NCBI GenBank assembly: GCA_043101605.1
Contig: JBICIG010000076.1
Location: 1 to 7,790 of the forward strand
Direction: 5' to 3'
Length of the DNA: 7,790 nt
DNA from: JBICIG01 sp043101605
GTDB taxonomy: Bacteria; Planctomycetota; Phycisphaerae; Phycisphaerales; UBA1924
Position 1 is the stretch's first letter, and the number at the start of each line of letters is the position of its first letter. The position numbers were made by a program, and so were the translations under genes. This document shows, in pieces, positions 5,900-7,790 of this stretch. Below the pieces are notes generated by a model. The model did no database searches. It was not told the DNA's origin and saw only the letters and a list, made by a program, of their open reading frames with translations.

Positions 5900-7420
5900 T
5901 CAGGAGCATCCGGCGACAAAGAGATCGAGATAGAAGAAGAAGTCGTCGGCGTCGCAGTCGCCGTCGGGGGTGCCGAAGCTCGGGTCGTTGGGGTCGCTGC
6001 TGCCGGTGAAGTCGCAGACGCCGAGGTCGCCCGCGACGAAGGCGTCGAGGTAGAAGAAGAAGTCGTCGGCGTCGGCGTCGCCGTCGGGCACGCCGTAGGT
6101 CGGGTCGTTCGGATCGGCGCTCCCGGTGAGGTCGGCCGGGCAGCTCGCGACACAGGGACTCAGGGCGGCGAGCCCGCTCGCGGGGAGCGGCGTACCGGTC
6201 CCAACGCCCGTGACAGGATCGAACCCGCCGACCTGGGTGAAGTTGCCGCCGACGACGAGTTGATCGCCGAAGGTGCCGAGCCCGAACGCCGAGGCGAAGT
6301 TGCCCGAGTTTGGCGGGTTGTTGATGCCGCTCTGGGCGGGGACCCACAGCCCGTTCTCGAGCTTGGCGAAGTAGTTGACTTCGAAAGTGGCGGTGCCCGA
6401 GAGATAGAGGGCCGGGCCGCTGCCGTCGTCCCAGACCTTCAGATCGGTGACGCGTCCCGAGAGCGTTTGCCCGATGCCGGTCCACTGCGAGCCGTCCCAC
6501 TTGGCGACGACATAGACCTGCGAGTCGCCGGCGACGCGGAAGGTCTGCCCGCCGAGGTAGAGTGCTTCGCCGTTGCCGTCGTCGAAGATCGCCCAACTGG
6601 TCATGTTGCCGGTGGTGCTGGTGGGGATGATGCCGCCGCCGATGGGCTCCCAGAGCCCGGTGGTGGGATTGAATCGCGCGACGCTGTTGGAGAGCGCGGT
6701 GTCGATGCCGTTGAAGCGCCCGCAGGCGTAGAGCTTGTCGCCCGAGCCGTCGTCCCAGACGATGAGCGAGGCGACGAATGGGTTGAAGCCGCCGAAGGGC
6801 GCGATGCCGTCGCCTGTGCCGACGGTCTCGAACGCCTCGCCGTCCCACGCGGCGATGCCGGACGCGGCGGGCAGCATGCCGATGGTCGGGAAGTTGCCGC
6901 AGATGTACAACTTCTCGTCCCCCCCACCGAGCGAGGCGGGCAGCAGGTCGTAGACGGCGTTGGCGGAGTTGCTCGGGAAGTTGGTGGGGAGTGCCGACCA
7001 GTTGGAGCCGTCCCATGCGGCCAGGCTCTTGGTGCCCGCGATGCCGCCTGCGCTGAAGAAAAAGCCCGCGGCGTAGAGCTTCTCACCCTGGCCGTCGTCC
7101 CACGGCTGGAGCTTGGTCAGGAACGCGTTGGTGTTGCCCGCGCTGATGCCCAGCCCGACGCGCGACCAGTTCTCCGTCGCCGGGTCGTACTGAGCGAGAA
7201 AGTCATTGGCGGCACCCCCGCCGATGTCGGTCGCGCTCCCGCCGACGAAGAGCTTGATCCCGCTGCCATCGTTCCACTCGATGATCGGCTCGATGTATCC
7301 GGTGTTGATCCCCGGAATGCCGAGCGTGGTGTCCCATGTGGGCTCGCATTGCGCGGCAGCGCCCGAAGCGACGCCGGAGATCGACACGAGCACGGCGGCG
7401 CGAACTGAGTTGGCGTTCAT
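5900..7420 (-). CDS. Secreted DDG-repeat beta-propeller with GC-type dockerins
   Basis: A 506-residue exported protein; binding or enzymatic role unknown. A signal peptide covers about 1-23 (MNANSVRAAVLVSISGVASG), with likely cleavage at AAA|QC. The body has seven related segments near residues 48, 107, 166, 222, 279, 330 and 384, such as VWDDGSGDKLYACG, WDDGQGEKLYAAG, FDDGNGEALYLGG and the diverged FGDQLVVGG. Several are separated by WDGSxW elements (AAWDGSNWSALP, AKWDGSQWTGIG). Period and number fit a seven-bladed, kelch-like propeller (inference). Two dockerin-like repeats follow at 430-465 and 470-505, each with DPNDP, then DGDxDADDFFFYLD and FVAG, ending in Gly-Cys-Ser. The start at 7420 is chosen because AGGAG lies 10 bases upstream and the signal peptide then begins at Met1; the frame itself is open to 7564. 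GC-type dockerin tags are typical of Phycisphaerales exported proteins and are thought to anchor them. Confidence 0.9.
   Translation of the reverse strand: MNANSVRAAVLVSISGVASGAAAQCEPTWDTTLGIPGINTGYIEPIIEWNDGSGIKLFVGGSATDIGGGAANDFLAQYDPATENWSRVGLGISAGNTNAFLTKLQPWDDGQGEKLYAAGFFFSAGGIAGTKSLAAWDGSNWSALPTNFPSNSANAVYDLLPASLGGGDEKLYICGNFPTIGMLPAASGIAAWDGEAFETVGTGDGIAPFGGFNPFVASLIVWDDGSGDKLYACGRFNGIDTALSNSVARFNPTTGLWEPIGGGIIPTSTTGNMTSWAIFDDGNGEALYLGGQTFRVAGDSQVYVVAKWDGSQWTGIGQTLSGRVTDLKVWDDGSGPALYLSGTATFEVNYFAKLENGLWVPAQSGINNPPNSGNFASAFGLGTFGDQLVVGGNFTQVGGFDPVTGVGTGTPLPASGLAALSPCVASCPADLTGSADPNDPTYGVPDGDADADDFFFYLDAFVAGDLGVCDFTGSSDPNDPSFGTPDGDCDADDFFFYLDLFVAGCS
5904..6060 (-). repeat. GC-type dockerin DNA repeat, copy 1
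   Basis: This copy matches 7634-7790 at an offset of 1730 bases. Bases 5925-6060 (136 bp) are identical to 7655-7790, and only 5918 and 5924 differ. It encodes the end of the first and all of the second dockerin repeat of the propeller protein. Similarity stops at the stop codon, so the repeated unit is the protein module and not its flanks. Confidence 0.97.
5906..6133 (-). repeat. Tandem dockerin repeat units, 120-bp period
   Basis: Two coding units, 6133-6026 and 6013-5906, encode the two dockerin repeats with a 40-residue period. The longest identical run is 24 bp (5931-5954 against 6051-6074), coding for DADDFFFYL-type residues. The units are clearly diverged from each other, unlike the near-identical copy at the right edge. 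Confidence 0.9.
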
Positions 7421-7430
7421 GGGTAATAAG

Positions 7431-7435
7431 CTCCT
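7431..7435 (-). promoter_or_regulatory. Ribosome binding site that fixes the 7420 start
   Basis: The minus strand has AGGAG followed by a 10-base AT-containing spacer and the ATG at 7420. The spacing is slightly long, but this is the only good site near a start codon that places the signal peptide at the N-terminus. Confidence 0.7.
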
Positions 7436-7573
7436 GATCAAGCGAGAAACGGAACGCTCCGAGGCACCATGAGTCGGCGGCCCGCGCGCAAACCCCACCG
7501 GTTCGGCCCGTCCACGCAGTGGGCGCGCAACGCACCCAGAGGATCCGGCGGCGCGGGGGCTCATTGCGGGCCC

Positions 7574-7601
7574 ATTGTCTCGAACGGCAACTGCGGATCA
7601 A
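7574..7601 (-). promoter_or_regulatory. Weak candidate promoter for the propeller gene
   Basis: On the minus strand TTGATC (7601-7596), a 16-base spacer and GACAAT (7579-7574) each match four of six sigma70 consensus bases. The resulting leader would be nearly 150 bases, which is long, so this is only a candidate. Confidence 0.2.
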
Positions 7602-7629
7602 GACTCTCTGACTCGGCTCCCAGCAAACT

Positions 7630-7790
7630 TCACGAGCATCCGGCGACGAAGAGGTCGAGATAGAAGAAGAAGTCGTCGGCGTCGCAGTCGCCGTCGGGGG
7701 TGCCGAAGCTCGGGTCGTTGGGGTCGCTGCTGCCGGTGAAGTCGCAGACGCCGAGGTCGCCCGCGACGAAGGCGTCGAGGTAGAAGAAGA
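7630..7790 (-). CDS. C-terminus of another GC-type dockerin protein (partial)
   Basis: The right edge cuts this minus-strand gene. Only its last 52 codons and a TGA (7632-7630) are present. The 52 residues, from FFYLDAFVAGDLGVCDF to FYLDLFVAGCS, are identical to the end of the propeller protein at 5900-7420. Three base differences (7633, 7648 and 7654 against 5903, 5918 and 5924) are all synonymous third-position changes (Ser, Phe and Asp codons). It therefore carries the same double GC-type dockerin tag and is probably an exported protein. The rest is missing, so it could be a tandem duplicate of the propeller protein or an unrelated protein sharing only the tag. It reads in the same direction as its downstream neighbour, 209 bp away. 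Confidence 0.9.
   Translation of the reverse strand, partial: FFYLDAFVAGDLGVCDFTGSSDPNDPSFGTPDGDCDADDFFFYLDLFVAGCS
7634..7790 (-). repeat. GC-type dockerin DNA repeat, copy 2, at the contig end
   Basis: This is the partner of 5904-6060. The sequence ends inside a 136-bp perfect repeat, which is how short-read assemblies typically break. The end is thus probably an unresolved graph branch, and the continuation to the right is unknown. Confidence 0.95.

Larger units (their letters stand above)
7421..7629. other. Intergenic region without a gene
   Basis: This 209-bp stretch separates the stop of the right-edge gene (7630) from the start of the propeller gene (7420), both on the minus strand. 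I see no convincing coding frame and no clear intrinsic terminator hairpin. It must hold the leader of the propeller gene and, unless the two genes are co-transcribed, its promoter. Confidence 0.6.

Noticed and set aside
5906..6133. A CRISPR-like array, suggested by regularly repeated tracts near 5931 and 6051
   Set aside because: The repeats are in frame, encode dockerin units with a 40-residue period, and the 'spacers' are themselves related.
7342..7363. Lipoprotein signal at AAAQC in the propeller protein
   Set aside because: The residue before the Cys is Gln, which does not fit a lipobox ([GAS] just before Cys). Signal peptidase I cleavage at AAA|Q is more likely.
7421..7629. A small gene upstream of the propeller start, including the frame extension to 7564
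   Set aside because: The extended residues are basic and compositionally random, precede the signal peptide, and lack a ribosome binding site. The AGGAG at 7431-7435 supports the start at 7420.

Overview
The window looks like one complete contig, or the end of one, from a high-GC planctomycete, most likely of the Phycisphaerae/Phycisphaerales. The main reason is the pair of secreted proteins ending in dockerin-like modules rich in DDFFFYLD and FVAG. One of these carries the near-terminal Gly-Cys of the 'GC-type dockerin' tags known from that group. Codon use is strongly GC-ending throughout. The first 17 bases are not genomic: they are the 3' end of an Illumina TruSeq adapter, so the sequence is an imperfectly trimmed draft or metagenome assembly. 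Native sequence starts at 18.

Layout from left to right. A TPR-protein gene on the minus strand is cut by the left edge (18-405). Its start codon overlaps the stop of a complete minus-strand gene for a TPR-sulfotransferase (402-2138). Only 36 bp upstream of that ends a minus-strand gene (2175-4559) for a large secreted protein: signal peptide, DUF1028 domain, FG-GAP/VCBS-type beta-propeller, Ig-like segment and C-terminal dockerin pair. These three probably form one transcription unit. A 231-bp divergent intergenic region follows. Then comes a plus-strand gene (4791-5804) for a 3'(2'),5'-bisphosphate nucleotidase (CysQ/HAL2 type), ended by a GC-rich hairpin in a 95-bp convergent gap. A minus-strand gene (5900-7420) encodes a second secreted protein, with seven DDG-type propeller repeats and two GC-type dockerin repeats. 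After a 209-bp gap, the right edge cuts a fourth minus-strand exported-protein gene (7630-7790). Its last 52 residues are identical to the end of the preceding one.

Two themes link the genes. The first is sulfation chemistry: a PAPS-dependent sulfotransferase (possibly two in tandem) lies close to the phosphatase that removes its by-product PAP. The second is export and surface display: two complete secreted proteins, and probably a third, carry dockerin-like C-terminal tags of two different flavours. The least ordinary gene is the exported, dockerin-tagged DUF1028/propeller fusion. Its predicted signal-peptide cleavage would expose an N-terminal threonine, as an Ntn-hydrolase would need. All functional statements come from reading motifs by eye; no database search was possible.
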